DNA of 64,000 nucleotides from Homarus americanus (GCF_018991925.1 NW_024727688.1:781501-845500), one strand, 5' to 3'; positions 11,956-22,558 are shown, counted from the first letter of the stretch. Made by a program: numbers and translations. The notes: generated from the letters alone by a model not told the origin.

Positions 11956-12300
11956 AACCTAACCTAACCAAACCTAACCTAATCTAATCTAATCTAACCT
12001 AACCTAGCCTAACCTAATCTAATCTAATCTAATCTAATCTAACCTAACCTAATCTAATCTAATCTAATCTAACCTAACCTAACCTAACCTAATCTAATCT
12101 AATCTAATCTAATCTATCCTAACCTAACCTAACCTAATCTAATCTAACCTAACCTAACCTAACCTAATCTAATCTAATCTAATCTAATCTAACCTAACCT
12201 AACCTAATCTAATCTAATCTAATCTAATCTAATCTAATCTAACCTAACCTAACCTAATCTAACCTAATCTAACCTAATCTAACCTAGCCTAACCTAACCT
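11956..12300 (-). repeat. Interstitial telomere-like block of AACCT and AATCT pentamers
   Basis: 69 pentamers in register. About half are AACCT (arthropod telomere repeat on the complementary strand) and half AATCT, with rare AGCCT, AACCA and ATCCT. The two types occur in alternating runs (for example five AATCT, two AACCT, four AATCT, four AACCT, five AATCT) and end in strict one-to-one alternation. No pentamer has gained or lost a base. Confidence 0.96.
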
Positions 12301-12302
12301 AG

Positions 12303-13092
12303 CTACATTATTGAGACAGTTTACTAACTTGAGCTGGTGGGATTTTGGACCAATTTATCAAGCGAGTGGCGAGACTCTTTCCTGCGGTAACTTATCTGGT
12401 TCACGATTTTGTCCAACAGGTTGTGTATTAGAGGCCCATATAGGAAGACTCTTCTTTATGTGAGTCATCTTAGTAAGACTCTCCCTTGAATCTCACTCTT
12501 AAGGCGACTAACACTCGAGTACAGTTCTCAAGTGATGTGTCAGTCTTTCTGCGTGGCTTCAATCCCTCTTTCATCATTTGATTATAAATGATAATAATAA
12601 CAATTAAACATTTATTAATCATATGTACGGTAGTTCTCAATGAATGAATTTAACATCAAAGCCTCGAGAATATTCTAGTTGAATATCCAATTATGCAGAT
12701 AGGGGCGGGGTTAGGAGGGGAAGAGGGGAGGGGTTGAACGTTGTTTAGGGTCGGGGGTATAGATTGTGTTTACATGCTTTAAACGCCCTTAGTGACGGCA
12801 TTCAATTGAGATTTGCGAGATCAAGGTAATAGTGTTCTTGGGGAGGTGTAAGCGATATATGCCTCGTGCCTCACTATGGATGCATTGGAGGGTCTGGGGT
12901 CAGGGGGTCAGGAAGTGGTATAAGTGGATCAACATGTTAAGCAGGGAAATATGGGATCTGAGGAGGAGCGGTCAGACGTGTAATTGTTTTGCTTCCGCCT
13001 ACCCGCAGATGGGGCCCTCCAAACACCGGCTGCTGCCTCTCTCTCTCTAACCATACGAATTCGAAATGGGAATTGGCGTGTAATTTCTTCAG
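12303..13092. other. Unique stretch with GACTCTT-like words
   Basis: AGACTCTT/GACTCTC words recur at about 12373, 12448, 12474 and 12503, resembling the array at 14310-14640. A G-rich patch lies at 12700-12735. The frame at 12832-13050 begins with GTG, not ATG, and has no recognised domain. Confidence 0.5.
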
Positions 13093-13118
13093 TCTCTCTC
13101 TCTCTCTCTCTCTCTCTC
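13093..13118. repeat. (CT)n microsatellite
   Basis: Thirteen CT units. Confidence 0.95.
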
Positions 13119-13272
13119 AATGTGTAAAGTATATGATGAGAAATTTAGCTCTATTAACTGTTAAGGTTCTGCTTTTTATTCATTTTTTTGTACATTTTTA
13201 TTGAGATTAAATTCATTGAAGTTTAGCCAATGGAGTGTATATTATTAATTTATAATGTATCTGCGTCTGTAG

Positions 13273-13273
<1 letters not shown>

Positions 13274-13303
<30 letters not shown>

Positions 13304-13305
13304 TG

Positions 13306-13335
<30 letters not shown>
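13274..13335. repeat. (TATG)n microsatellite
   Basis: About 15 perfect TATG units. Confidence 0.97.
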
Positions 13336-13336
<1 letters not shown>

Positions 13337-13798
13337 GGCAAGAGTCATAGGCAAGGCAGAGAGAGCCCGTCACGCCTTCACATAACTCTTTCTTGCCCTC
13401 TTGGTCCTCTTTAATGGCCCATGGCTGCCACTTTGATGTTGAAAAATACATCTTGTCTCGACGTAAAAAAATGACGCACTATGACACCGATGCCTCAAGA
13501 CGTCATCACTATGGCCGGGGTGACGCACGCTGTCTCTTGTGTAAACTATTAATGTAAACTGTGCCTGTGTGTTTGTTTACTATGTGTACGGTGCTTGGTT
13601 GGTGATATGATGTGAATGCCAGTTGTAATAGGCACTAGTATTAAATGTTCTACGTATTTTACACCACTACTACATCCACCACAATTACAACAATTACCAT
13701 CCAACCAACACGATACCATCCCTCTTCCACCTCAACCCCTCTTCCACCACCAATGACCACGTATTATACCACCCACTGCTCACCACCACCACACTCGC
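13336..13798. other. Unique sequence grading into ACC/CCA-rich sequence
   Basis: Unique to about 13660. Then short CCACTACTACA and CCACC words approach the minisatellite at 13799, as if the array grew out of an ACC/ACT trinucleotide tract. Confidence 0.55.
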
Positions 13799-14093
13799 CT
13801 CCACTACTAGAGCACCCACCACCACTACTAGAGCACCCACCACCACTACTAGAGCACCTACCACCACTACTAGAGCACCTACTACCACTACTAGAGCACC
13901 TACCACCACTACTAGAGCACCTACCACCACTACTAGAGCACCCACCACCACTACTAGAGCACCTACCACCACTACTAGAGCACCTACCACCACTACTAGA
14001 GCACCTACCACTACTAGAGCACCCACCACCACTACTAGAGCACCCACCACCACTACTAGAGCACCTACCACCACTACTAGAGGACCTACTACT
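13799..14093. repeat. 21-bp minisatellite (CCACCACTACTAGAGCAC core), open on both strands
   Basis: Fourteen copies of a 21-bp unit, one shortened to 18 bp, so every unit length is a multiple of three. It yields a 7-residue LLEHLPP-type repeat on the plus strand (ATG frame 13645-14184, 179 codons) and a VGALVVV-type repeat on the minus strand (13694-14182). A multiple-of-three unit without stop codons suffices to explain both frames, and no flanking protein-like sequence is present. Confidence 0.95.
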
Positions 14094-14299
14094 GTACCAT
14101 CATCACCAGTCCACCACCCACTGTCATTACACAGGTTCTCAGGGCCTGATATCCCCACCTCTCTCTCACAATCACTCGCCATGAATAAAACATTCTAACC
14201 TCATATACTTCTGTGATTTGCTCACTTTTACTACCAAATTTTGGAAACCCAGGTATGGAAATGTTTCTGACTCACCTCCCGGCCCCTCTCCTGTTGCCT

Positions 14300-14680
14300 C
14301 TGGAATAGAAACACGGTTACTTGGGACTCTCACTACCTTAGGACTCTGGGAGGACTCTTGTGACTTAGGACTCGTGAACTTGACCCAGAACCCCTTTTGA
14401 GAGTCTTAATCTTGAAAACAAAATCCTTGGTACCGGGACTCTTGAGATTGTGGGGCATTAAATCTTTGGGACTCTGGTACTCTTAGGTTCTATGACTCTT
14501 GGACTGGCACTCTAGACCTTGGAACTCTTGGGATCTGGGTCGAGGTCTGTTCTACTATGAGATCCAAATTTCGGAGAGATCTAGGAAGCAGTGGACTCTT
14601 TAAAACTGAGATTATGTGATCTGGGACTCTTTAAACTCATGTAATCTTGGAGCTTGTGATCACTTAGTGCTTTTGGGTGT
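14300..14680. repeat. Decayed array of GGGACTCTTG-like units
   Basis: GGACTCT/GACTCTTG words recur at least twelve times at 15-40 bp spacing with intervening TTGGGA, CTTAG and GATCT words. The array is too diverged for a fixed consensus. Confidence 0.65.
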
Positions 14681-14687
14681 TCCTGGG

Positions 14688-14688
<1 letters not shown>

Positions 14689-14732
<44 letters not shown>
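14689..14732. repeat. (CA)n microsatellite
   Basis: 22 CA units, then a short AGAGAG. Confidence 0.97.
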
Positions 14733-14736
<4 letters not shown>

Positions 14737-14871
14737 AGAGAGAGTAACTGCCACATATCATTCACCCCCCAACCACCCCTCCCGCTCTTAAAGGAAGGAA
14801 TCTTTTGAACAGAGTCACTATCTTATCTACGGTTTCCTTTCACAGGTGGGTGCTGATATCACGACCCTGGG

Positions 14872-15140
14872 ACACGCTCTCACCGACGGAGGGGTGAAGG
14901 TAAGGTGAGTGAGGGGCATGTCTGATAGGGTGAGGTGAGGTGAAGGTGAAGGGAGGGGAGGGGAGGGGTAGACATGATAGGTGAATTCGAGGAGGAGGAG
15001 GAGGAGGAGGTAAGATGGAAGACAAATATGATAAATGAGAGAGCTAGTTGGTTGAAGAAAAGGGAGAGGAGGGAGGAGAATTAGGTTAGGAGAGGAGAGG
15101 ATGAGAAGGGAGGGAAGAAGAGGAAAGGTTTTCAAGATAA
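14872..15140. repeat. Purine-rich tract with GGTGA and GAGGA repeats
   Basis: GGTGAGGTGAAGGTGA-type words (14895-14950), GGGGA repeats (14950-14968) and GAG triplets (14990-15010), followed by general purine bias. The long minus-strand frame through here (14827-15405) is Leu/Ser/Pro-rich from this bias plus the GA run downstream. Confidence 0.8.
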
Positions 15141-15279
15141 TACAAGTAATTCCTCCCTCATGTAAACAACAGACGTTACTGAGAAGACGATAGGAACTAG
15201 AAGACGTACAGGGAATTGGAAATAAGACACTAATTATGAACAAGGAAAACAGGGAAAACAAGTGAACAACAAAGACAGA

Positions 15280-15341
15280 GAAATAGATAAATAGATAGTT
15301 AGTTAGATGGATGGATAGATAGAGGATGGATGGGTGGTTGG

Positions 15342-15399
<58 letters not shown>
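15280..15399. repeat. GATA/GATG tetranucleotides then (GA)n
   Basis: GATA/GATG/GTTA-type tetranucleotides at 15280-15335, then a perfect GA run at 15344-15399. Confidence 0.95.
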
Positions 15400-15400
<1 letters not shown>

Positions 15401-16162
15401 AGCACTGGACCGTCACTCTGTCAAGCTATTTATGTACCGGTCACTTGAACCTGCTGGTGTTATGCTCACTCGTCGTCTCCCCGTGGACACTACTCTACCT
15501 GTGCTAATGTATTATTCACTCCTGTAGAATAGTTCAAGACTCTCACTACTTCAGGGACGCGACACACTGCGGCTTCTCCACCCTCGTTAGTAGCAGGTCC
15601 TCAGGCTGACCTTCGCTTCTTCAACTCTCTTGTCTTGTTTATGCATCGATGTATAAATAGGTCTTAAGAGGAGGTATTTGTTTAGTTTTGTTATAGAAAA
15701 AAATTACTTATTTATTTTAGAATTATTTTTTGTATGATTTTATTTTATGATTTAGTTTTCATCGTGAATTATTTCAGTAAACAATTACAGTATTCATGTG
15801 AGGAACTGAAAAAAAAGTTGACATTCATTTTAGAAAATTTTCCATCTGTTAGTTAAACACTAAATTATTTAAACATAAATTTAATCCCAATAAATCATAA
15901 ATAAAAGACATAAAGTGACAAGCATTAAACGCGTAGTTTCTTCCGCCCCAGAAAACACTGACGGTACAGAAGCCTCCACAACCTAGAAAAAATTTCTTCT
16001 CCACAAGGACGAGAATAAACAAATGAATAAATAGACAATGTTTACCTGCGTAACACAATTACCTGAGCGTAATATTGATACGCCCGTCTGTGTTGTCTCT
16101 GTATATTAGTGCACACCGACCCACCCCAGTTTGGCCCTTCACAAGTCCGCTTAAACATGCAT
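15400..16162. other. Unique stretch, AT-rich in the middle
   Basis: Mixed composition to 15640, AT-rich at 15640-15930, then ordinary. No gene or transposon ends seen. Confidence 0.5.
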
Positions 16163-16276
16163 ATGTGTGTGTATGCGCGCGTGTGTGTGTGTGTGGAGAG
16201 AGAGAACGTGGGGCTGGGTGGGTATGCGTGTGTATATGTGGACAGAGGAGGATGGGCTTTGGTGTGTGTGTGTGTG
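16163..16276. repeat. Patchy TG-rich microsatellite
   Basis: TG runs with GC and GA interruptions at 16163-16207 and 16262-16276, joined by TG-rich sequence. Confidence 0.85.
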
Positions 16277-16578
16277 GGGGGGGAGATGTTGTTTACTGAG
16301 TGGGGTAAAGTAATGTTAGATTGGGTTGGTATCTGTATACGGGGAAGAAGGATTATGGTGATATAAGTTCGTACACATATACTCGAGTGTATCAGGTATT
16401 AGTGTAATGTTTGAGTACTTATACTTACCTCTATACGTGTGTTCTCTCGTGTATATGAACCAACAAACTGTGGAACATGATAAGGGTAGACGTACAGACA
16501 GGAGGGGGAAAGAGGGGGTGGGTGGAGTCAGGCAGCAAATGGGATTACAGTTATTGGGTGATCAGACCGGGATACCTG

Positions 16579-16595
16579 TGGGGGGGGGAGGGGGG
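16579..16595 (+). other. G-run cluster, possible G-quadruplex
   Basis: Two long G runs separated by one A. Long enough to fold as a quadruplex in principle, and also a place where homopolymer length calls may be wrong. Confidence 0.4.
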
Positions 16596-16641
16596 ACACA
16601 GGTACATTAGTGTTCATGTTAGATGTATAGTACACTTTGGC

Positions 16642-16643
<2 letters not shown>

Positions 16644-16688
<45 letters not shown>
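16644..16688. repeat. (GT)n microsatellite
   Basis: Perfect GT run of 22 units. Confidence 0.97.
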
Positions 16689-16689
<1 letters not shown>

Positions 16690-17185
16690 CAGGTTTAAAA
16701 TATCCCCTAGGCGATTCGATTATACCATGATTTTCCATTTTTTTCCTATAGTGAGGGAAGAGGAACGGAGGAGGGTGTTTAATATGCCCAGTTTCCGCTT
16801 TTCATGACCTGACTGATAATGTTTTTTTTTTCCAAGTACCGAATTTAAACAAAGCTAACTTAGTTTTTTTTACTTTAGATGATAGCTGTTAAAAACTATG
16901 CAAAATATATCCGTGACTATGTAACTATCAGTGATGTATTTTTTTTTGTAATATATATTGGCTATACACTGGACAGTATGAGTGTATGATATAGGTACGT
17001 GTATGTGTGTATGACTGTGAAGACATTAGTTACATATTTTGTATTCTGTATTTTGAATTGTATACATTAATATATGCAGCAGACTACAAGTGCAGGTTAG
17101 GTTATACACGCGTATGTAGTTGTACACAAGTTAAAAAAAAAGTTGATATGTGTATGTGAAGAATTGTATATATGCATGAATGATT
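16689..17185. other. Unique AT-rich stretch
   Basis: AT-rich with T runs at 16822, 16865 and 16941 and diffuse TATGTGTA words near 16990-17060. No gene seen. Confidence 0.55.
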
Positions 17186-17212
17186 ACACACACACACACA
17201 CACACACACACC

Positions 17213-17305
<93 letters not shown>

Positions 17306-17352
17306 ATCACATATTACGCTGACTAGATACAGACTGAGGCTTCCACAGCTGC

Positions 17353-17423
<71 letters not shown>

Positions 17424-17430
17424 ACACACA
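17186..17430. repeat. Interrupted (AC)n and (GA)n compound block
   Basis: AC runs at 17186-17210, 17216-17250 and 17255-17305 with CCCCC and ATAAA breaks, 49 bp of unique sequence, then GA 17355-17420 and CA 17421-17430. Confidence 0.97.
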
Positions 17431-17730
17431 TAGTAAAACCAATTGTCTGTCATGTACTATAGCTATTTTCCTAATCCTCTACCCACACTTAATGCTCAAA
17501 TAAAGCTGGGTTACAGTGCATAGGGAAACGACGTGCTCTCCCTCCTCCCTCCTCTCCCCCTCCCCTTTTTTAATGCTGCGCGTCTGATCATCGTTATTTC
17601 CTGCTTCTTGTAAAGGGCAAGAAGGATGAAAGTTGTTGAGCATTACAGCCAGAGGGAAAATCAAGCAGGGAAACACAAGCAGGGGGTTATACTCTCTCTC
17701 TCAAGAGGATCAGTCGAGTTATCAACATGT
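17431..17730. other. Unique stretch
   Basis: Includes a CCTCC/CTCCC-rich patch at 17536-17570. No gene seen. Confidence 0.5.
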
Positions 17731-17797
17731 GAAGGAGGGAAGGAAGGGAGGGAGGGAAGGAAGGAAGGAAGGATGGAGAGGTAGGGAAGGAGGGAGG
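17731..17797. repeat. (GGAA)n / GGGA purine tetranucleotides
   Basis: GGAA and GGGA tetramers with one GGAT and one GTA break. Confidence 0.9.
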
Positions 17798-17907
17798 TGT
17801 ATCTAGGTATGTAAACAAAAGCTTCTCACTTAAACCCATACAAATCCTTTGAAAAAAAAAATAAAAAGATGGTTTTTATTTAATTTTTGACCCTCTCACG
17901 TTTCAAC

Positions 17908-18032
<125 letters not shown>

Positions 18033-18190
18033 TGCAGTTTCCTATGCGTCATCCTTCACCAATGTTTTTATATATACTGTACATGAAAAACAGGTGTATA
18101 ACGGCTGGTGGTTATTAATTACACGATACTCTAGTGACAGTGGCTGCGTCTTGCCTCGGGCCAGACTTTGATGGTGCTCCCCCCTCCCCC

Positions 18191-18211
18191 GTGTGTGTGT
18201 GTGTGTGTGTG
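18191..18211. repeat. (GT)n microsatellite
   Basis: Ten GT units following a C-rich patch. Confidence 0.95.
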
Positions 18212-18340
18212 CAGGGAGTGAGGGTTTCTTGGGAGACAAATCGAGGGTAGATCGATAGCCAGACAGACAGAGAGTGAGTGAGACAGAAGGTGAGACATAA
18301 ATAAACTTAAATAAACCAAGACACATCCAGTGACAGAATG

Positions 18341-18342
<2 letters not shown>

Positions 18343-18376
<34 letters not shown>

Positions 18377-18407
18377 GCAATATATATGTGTGTGTGTGTG
18401 TGTGTGT
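18343..18407. repeat. Fold-back (AC)n - spacer - (TG)n
   Basis: AC run at 18343-18374, a 12-bp spacer, then TG run at 18387-18407 on the same strand. The two are complementary, so this segment can form a hairpin with about ten base-pair dinucleotides. Confidence 0.9.
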
Positions 18408-18559
18408 CTGTCATGTGACTGTATAAAAATATAACTTTATTTACTCAGCGAGGAACACAGTTGAAGATGGCGAAAGAAAACGTGATGTATGTGAGTGATG
18501 ACGGGAACTTACCTGTATACCTGTCTAGCTAATGGGTCGTGGGATATAGATACTGAAGG

Positions 18560-18609
18560 TAGATAGATAGATGGATAGATGGATAGATGGATAAATAGAT
18601 AGATAGATT
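18560..18609. repeat. GATA/GATG microsatellite
   Basis: Tetranucleotide run AGAT with GGAT and AAAT variants. Confidence 0.92.
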
Positions 18610-18924
18610 GCAGTTAAGTATTGATGATAAGGTTATTTCTTAAACACTATCCTTAATAAAATTTAAATTACCTAGTATGTATATTTTTTTTAAAGGTAAA
18701 TTAGTCTTGTATTTTCTAACTCAAACACTCTATAAAGGCATAAAGGTCACCAAGACAAGTGCTGTGAAAATTTAAAAATCCAATTATTTTATGAGTGTGA
18801 CGTCGGAGGTTTGAAAGTCAATATTGCCAGTGATTTACAAATTGGTGTCCGATATTGGGTGGAGGGGAGAGAAGGACGGCTGTCTTGTGGCCCCTCCACC
18901 AGCAGGTTGTCACACAAGAGGACG
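18610..18924. other. Unique stretch
   Basis: AT-rich to 18790, then mixed. No gene seen. Confidence 0.5.
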
Positions 18925-19298
18925 GCCACCACCACTGACACCACCACTGACACCACCACTGACACCACCACTGACACCACCACTGACACCACCACTGACA
19001 CCACCACCGACACCACACACCATCACTGACACCACCATTGACACCACACTGACACTACCACTGACACCATCACTGACACCACCACTGGCACTATCACTGA
19101 CCCCACCCACTGACACCATCACTGACCCCACCACTGAACTACCATTGACACTACCACTGACACCACCATTGACACCACCACTGACACCACTCACTGACAC
19201 CATCACTGACACTATCACTGACACTACCACTGACCATCACTGACACCACCACTGACACCACCACTGACACCACCACTGACACCACCACCATTGACACA
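18925..19298. repeat. 12-bp minisatellite ACCACCACTGAC
   Basis: About 30 copies of ACCACCACTGAC. The first eight copies are identical. From 19019 variants appear (ATCACTGAC, ACCATTGAC, ACTACCACTGAC) with small indels, and the last few copies are clean. As in the 22-bp array at 8.1 kb, the centre is the most diverged part. Thr/Asp-rich and Pro-rich frames on the plus strand and Val/Ser/Gly-rich frames on the minus strand follow from the unit. Confidence 0.96.
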
Positions 19299-19466
19299 GA
19301 TTGTATTAAAACATCAATTATCTCCTCCGATTGATGGAATAAATCGCTTGAATTTTGATGGAATAAACCTTTTAGCTTGAGGGAATAAATATATAGAGTT
19401 TACAGTGTATTATATTGTCCAGGTTAAGAATCACAGCTGAATGCTATTAATTTTTCCCCATGATGA

Positions 19467-19468
<2 letters not shown>

Positions 19469-19526
<58 letters not shown>
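19469..19526. repeat. (GT)n microsatellite
   Basis: 29 perfect GT units. Confidence 0.97.
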
Positions 19527-19527
<1 letters not shown>

Positions 19528-19788
19528 CAGTGAAGTTCGCGGATCAAAGTGCTTCGTATACTAGTTTCCAGTGGAGATGTGTTATACTCAACTGTAGTGA
19601 GCAGTAGTAAATACTCGTCTTGTCTGAATATGTTTATTGCATTTCCATCTTTACTCAACTCCCACGTGTGTCGAGGTGGGAGGTGGGGGGGAGAGGATCA
19701 AAGTAAGAAAAGAAGGAATGTTAGAGAAAATGAAGGAATGAAATATGAAGAAAAAAAATGAGAGGAGCTTAAACAACAAATAGGAATA

Positions 19789-19789
<1 letters not shown>

Positions 19790-19864
<75 letters not shown>

Positions 19865-19878
19865 ACACACACACACAC
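19790..19878. repeat. (AC)n microsatellite
   Basis: 89 bp AC run with one G substitution at 19860. A purine-rich segment (19680-19765) lies upstream. Confidence 0.97.
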
Positions 19879-20040
19879 TACTTCACATCCTCAGCTTGCA
19901 TACTAAGTACACAAAATGAAGCCTTATTCTTTACATTGATTGCAAGGCTCCATATTAATACGCTCAGCGTACTAAGTTAAGTCGGCAGGTAGAGCAGTAA
20001 ATGTTCTATGTATATTAAATTCTTAACATGAGTATCCTGA

Positions 20041-20156
20041 AGTGTGTTGGAGTGGGTTTTGAGTGTGTTGGAGTGGGTTTTGAGTGTGTTGGAGTGGGTT
20101 TGTGGTGTGTTGGAGTGGGTTTGAGTGTGTTGGAGTGGGTTTAAATGTGTTGGAGT
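20041..20156. repeat. 21-bp minisatellite (AGTGTGTTGGAGTGGGTTT core)
   Basis: Between five and six tandem copies, core AGTGTGTTGGAGTGGGTTT. It runs directly into the 23-bp array at 20157. Confidence 0.95.
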
Positions 20157-20282
20157 AACCTGGCCTGGGGGAGTGTGGTGGAGTAGCCTGGAAGAGTGTG
20201 GTGGAGTAGCCTGGAAGAGTGTGGTGGAGTAGCCTGGAAGAGTGTGGTGGAGTAGCCTAGAGGAGTGTGGTGGAGTAGCCAA
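20157..20282. repeat. 23-bp minisatellite (GGAGTAGCCTGGAAGAGTGT core)
   Basis: Five copies of a 23-bp unit. It shares the GTGKTGGAGT segment with the preceding 21-bp array, so both probably come from one ancestor with the tail of the unit replaced (GGGTTTTG versus AGCCTGGAAG). Confidence 0.93.
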
Positions 20283-20409
20283 TCGCCCGAACCCAGGGAC
20301 CCTAAATTACAAATGGCCGCATACTTTACCCCAGACCAGGTGTTTGTACTGGGGGGGGGGTGTCATTAATTAATGGACCACCTGCATATTACCTGCACCA
20401 GATGGCCTC

Positions 20410-20650
20410 TGATAACACCTCGCCCGTGGGTTGAACCTCCACGCCCACATCTGACCCTAAAACTCGACTCCTTGATGAAACCACGCCCATGGAATGAACT
20501 CCCTTCCTTACACCCACGGACAACCATCACGCCCACGTCTGGTCCCCCACTACTGACTCCAGATGGAATCACGCCCATGGGCTGTAATTCCCATGCCCAC
20601 AGAGTGAACCGCCCTCGCCAAATAATGATTCCCTACGCCCATCCCTGACC
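20410..20650. repeat. Decayed ~30-bp array with CACGCCCATGG core
   Basis: ACGCCCA(T/C)GG or a close variant recurs eight times at 17-40 bp spacing, each followed by a GAATGAACTCC- or TCTGACC-like tail. Alternation of the two tails suggests an ancestral dimeric unit. Confidence 0.7.
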
Positions 20651-20685
20651 TCTATATATCCCAAGGGTCACCAAACTTGCCTCTG

Positions 20686-20830
20686 ACCACTCCCTCACTC
20701 CCTCCACCACTTCCTCCCCTCCACCCACTCCCTCTCCTCCACCTCCCCAACCACTCTCTCTCCTCACCACTTCTCTCCCCACCACTTCCTCCCCTCCACA
20801 ACTCCCTCTCCTCCACCACTCCCTCCCCTC
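20686..20830. repeat. Decayed CCACCACTTCCTCCCCT array
   Basis: Pyrimidine-rich tandem array of about 16-bp units (CCACCACTTCCTCCCCT and CTCCCTCTCCTCCA types). Confidence 0.8.
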
Positions 20831-20867
20831 ATAGCACCTATTGACTAAGCTGTTCAGGAAATCCAGT

Positions 20868-21100
20868 CGTTAGTGCGGCCGAGTGGATATAGGGCTCACC
20901 TCCTCTCCTGAAGATCACTGGTTCGCATCTAGGGTATTCCCAATTCACCCATCTGAGTTTGTGGGCATCTACGATTACAGTTGGGGAAGTGACGACGGTC
21001 GAGTACAGTGCCGGTTACACGTTTTTTGTGTTGTATCGAAGGCTTGGTACTCAGTGTGCTGTATCCACACTGCCCCTGACGGATCATTAGGCCTATTATT
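20868..21100 (+). mobile_element. Candidate tRNA-derived SINE (5' head)
   Basis: CGGCCGAGTGG (20876-20886) fits a Pol III A box and GGTTCGCATC (20920-20929) fits a B box, 44 bp apart start to start, the spacing of a tRNA-like promoter. No tRNA acceptor stem pairs around them, so this is not a functional tRNA. About 170 bp of non-repetitive tail follows. The 3' end and target duplications were not identified, so the end coordinate is a guess. Confidence 0.5.
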
Positions 21101-21149
21101 TTCAGATTTATATTTGTGTGTTTTTCTTTTTCTTTTTTCGTACGAATTT

Positions 21150-21294
21150 AAGAGAAAAGGTGAAGTGAGAGAAGGATGGAAGAGTTAGTAAAAGGGAAGG
21201 AGGGAATGAGAGAGATGGAAGAGGTGGAGAGGGAGTGGAAAAGAATATAACAGGTGGAAGAGAAGAGGAAGGGGAGGAAATGGAAGAGTTGGGT

Positions 21295-21352
<58 letters not shown>
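21150..21352. repeat. Purine-rich tract ending in (GA)n
   Basis: Almost pure A/G on the plus strand, with a perfect GA run at 21296-21352. Confidence 0.93.
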
Positions 21353-21355
<3 letters not shown>

Positions 21356-21460
21356 GTGGAGGGGAAACAACCAGCCCATAGCCACACATAATTATAACCC
21401 ATGTCTAATCCTAACACACATGCTAACCTGAGGAATGACTTTATCAGTTTTCATGGTTCA

Positions 21461-21471
21461 CTGTCTGTCTA

Positions 21472-21510
<39 letters not shown>

Positions 21511-21513
21511 GCC
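21461..21513. repeat. (CTGT)n microsatellite
   Basis: CTGT tetranucleotides with one ATCTG near the start. Confidence 0.96.
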
Positions 21514-21573
21514 TGATGTTTACCGGGAAGCGGGGCGGAGGGAGCAGCAGCAAGTAAAACGGGGATATATTAT

Positions 21574-21575
<2 letters not shown>

Positions 21576-21621
<46 letters not shown>
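21576..21621. repeat. (GA)n microsatellite
   Basis: 23 GA units. Confidence 0.97.
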
Positions 21622-21624
<3 letters not shown>

Positions 21625-21734
21625 AAAATGGAAAATCTCGTCTTGGCCATAATTAAACGCTGTTGCATGCCGGAGTCGTGTTGCGTTGGGTGGTGTTGTC
21701 AGCCACTTATTGGTGTTGGGAGGAAGGGGCAGGC

Positions 21735-22009
21735 GTTCCCGAGGGAGGAGGAGGAGGAGGAAGGAGAGGGAGAGAGGGGAAGGAAGATGGTGGCTTATGG
21801 AGGGAAATTTGGAAGAGGAGGAGGAGGAGGAGGAGGTGATTAGTGAGTGAGAAGGGAGGAAGGAATTGAATGAGAGATGGAGGAGGGAGAGAAAGATGAA
21901 GATGGTGGAATATGGACACAGGAAGAGAAAGGGAAATAAAGGAATAAATTATGGAGGCGAGGGAGGGTACGGAGGGGAAGATGCAGTCCTGTGTAGAAGG
22001 AGATAGGGA
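21735..22009. other. Purine-rich lead-in to the 60-bp array
   Basis: GAGGAGGAGG and GGAAGG words on the plus strand, without a clear unit. 21622-21734 is short unique sequence. Confidence 0.7.
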
Positions 22010-22558
22010 GGAATAGGAGTGAGTGGGGCTTTATGGAGAGAGGGATGGAGTGAGTGGGGCTGGATAGGAGGGAGGGAGTGAGAATGGCCACGAGGGGGGT
22101 GGGAGTGAGGGGCTGGATAGGAGGGAGGAGGAGAATGGCTTTATTGAGAGGGGGGGTGGGAGGAGTGGGGCTGGAGAGAGGAGTGGAGAGAATGGCTTTT
22201 ATCGAGAGGGGGGGTGGATGATGGGGCTGAGTAGGGAGGGAGGGAGTGAGAATGGCTTTATCAGAGAGGGGGGGGGTGGAGGAGTGAGGGGGCTGGATAG
22301 GAGGGAGGAGTGAGAATGGCTTTATTGAGAGGGGGGTGGAGTGAGTGGGGCTGACAGGGAGGAGGAGGAGGCTGCCTTATTGAGGTGGGGGGTGGGAGTG
22401 AGTGGGGGTCAGATTAGAGGGAGGGAGTGAGGCTTTATGGAGAGAGGGATGGAGTGAGTGGGGCTGGATAGGAGGGAGGGAGTGAGAATGGCTTTATTGA
22501 GAGGGGGGGGTGGAGTGAGTGGGGCTGGATAGGAAGGAGGGGAGGAGGGGCTGAGTGG
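22010..22558. repeat. G-rich ~60-bp minisatellite
   Basis: About nine copies of a unit running GTGGGGCTGGATAGGAGG, GAGTGAGAATGGCTTTATTG, then GAGAGGGGGGGTGGA. Copies differ by many single-base gaps inside G runs. Each copy carries a run of 6-8 G, so the array has roughly nine regularly spaced potential quadruplex seeds. Confidence 0.9.

Noticed and set aside
18824..19243. Pro/Thr-rich 139-codon ORF, mucin-like
   Set aside because: It is the 12-bp minisatellite read in one frame. Indels that break the frame occur within the array.
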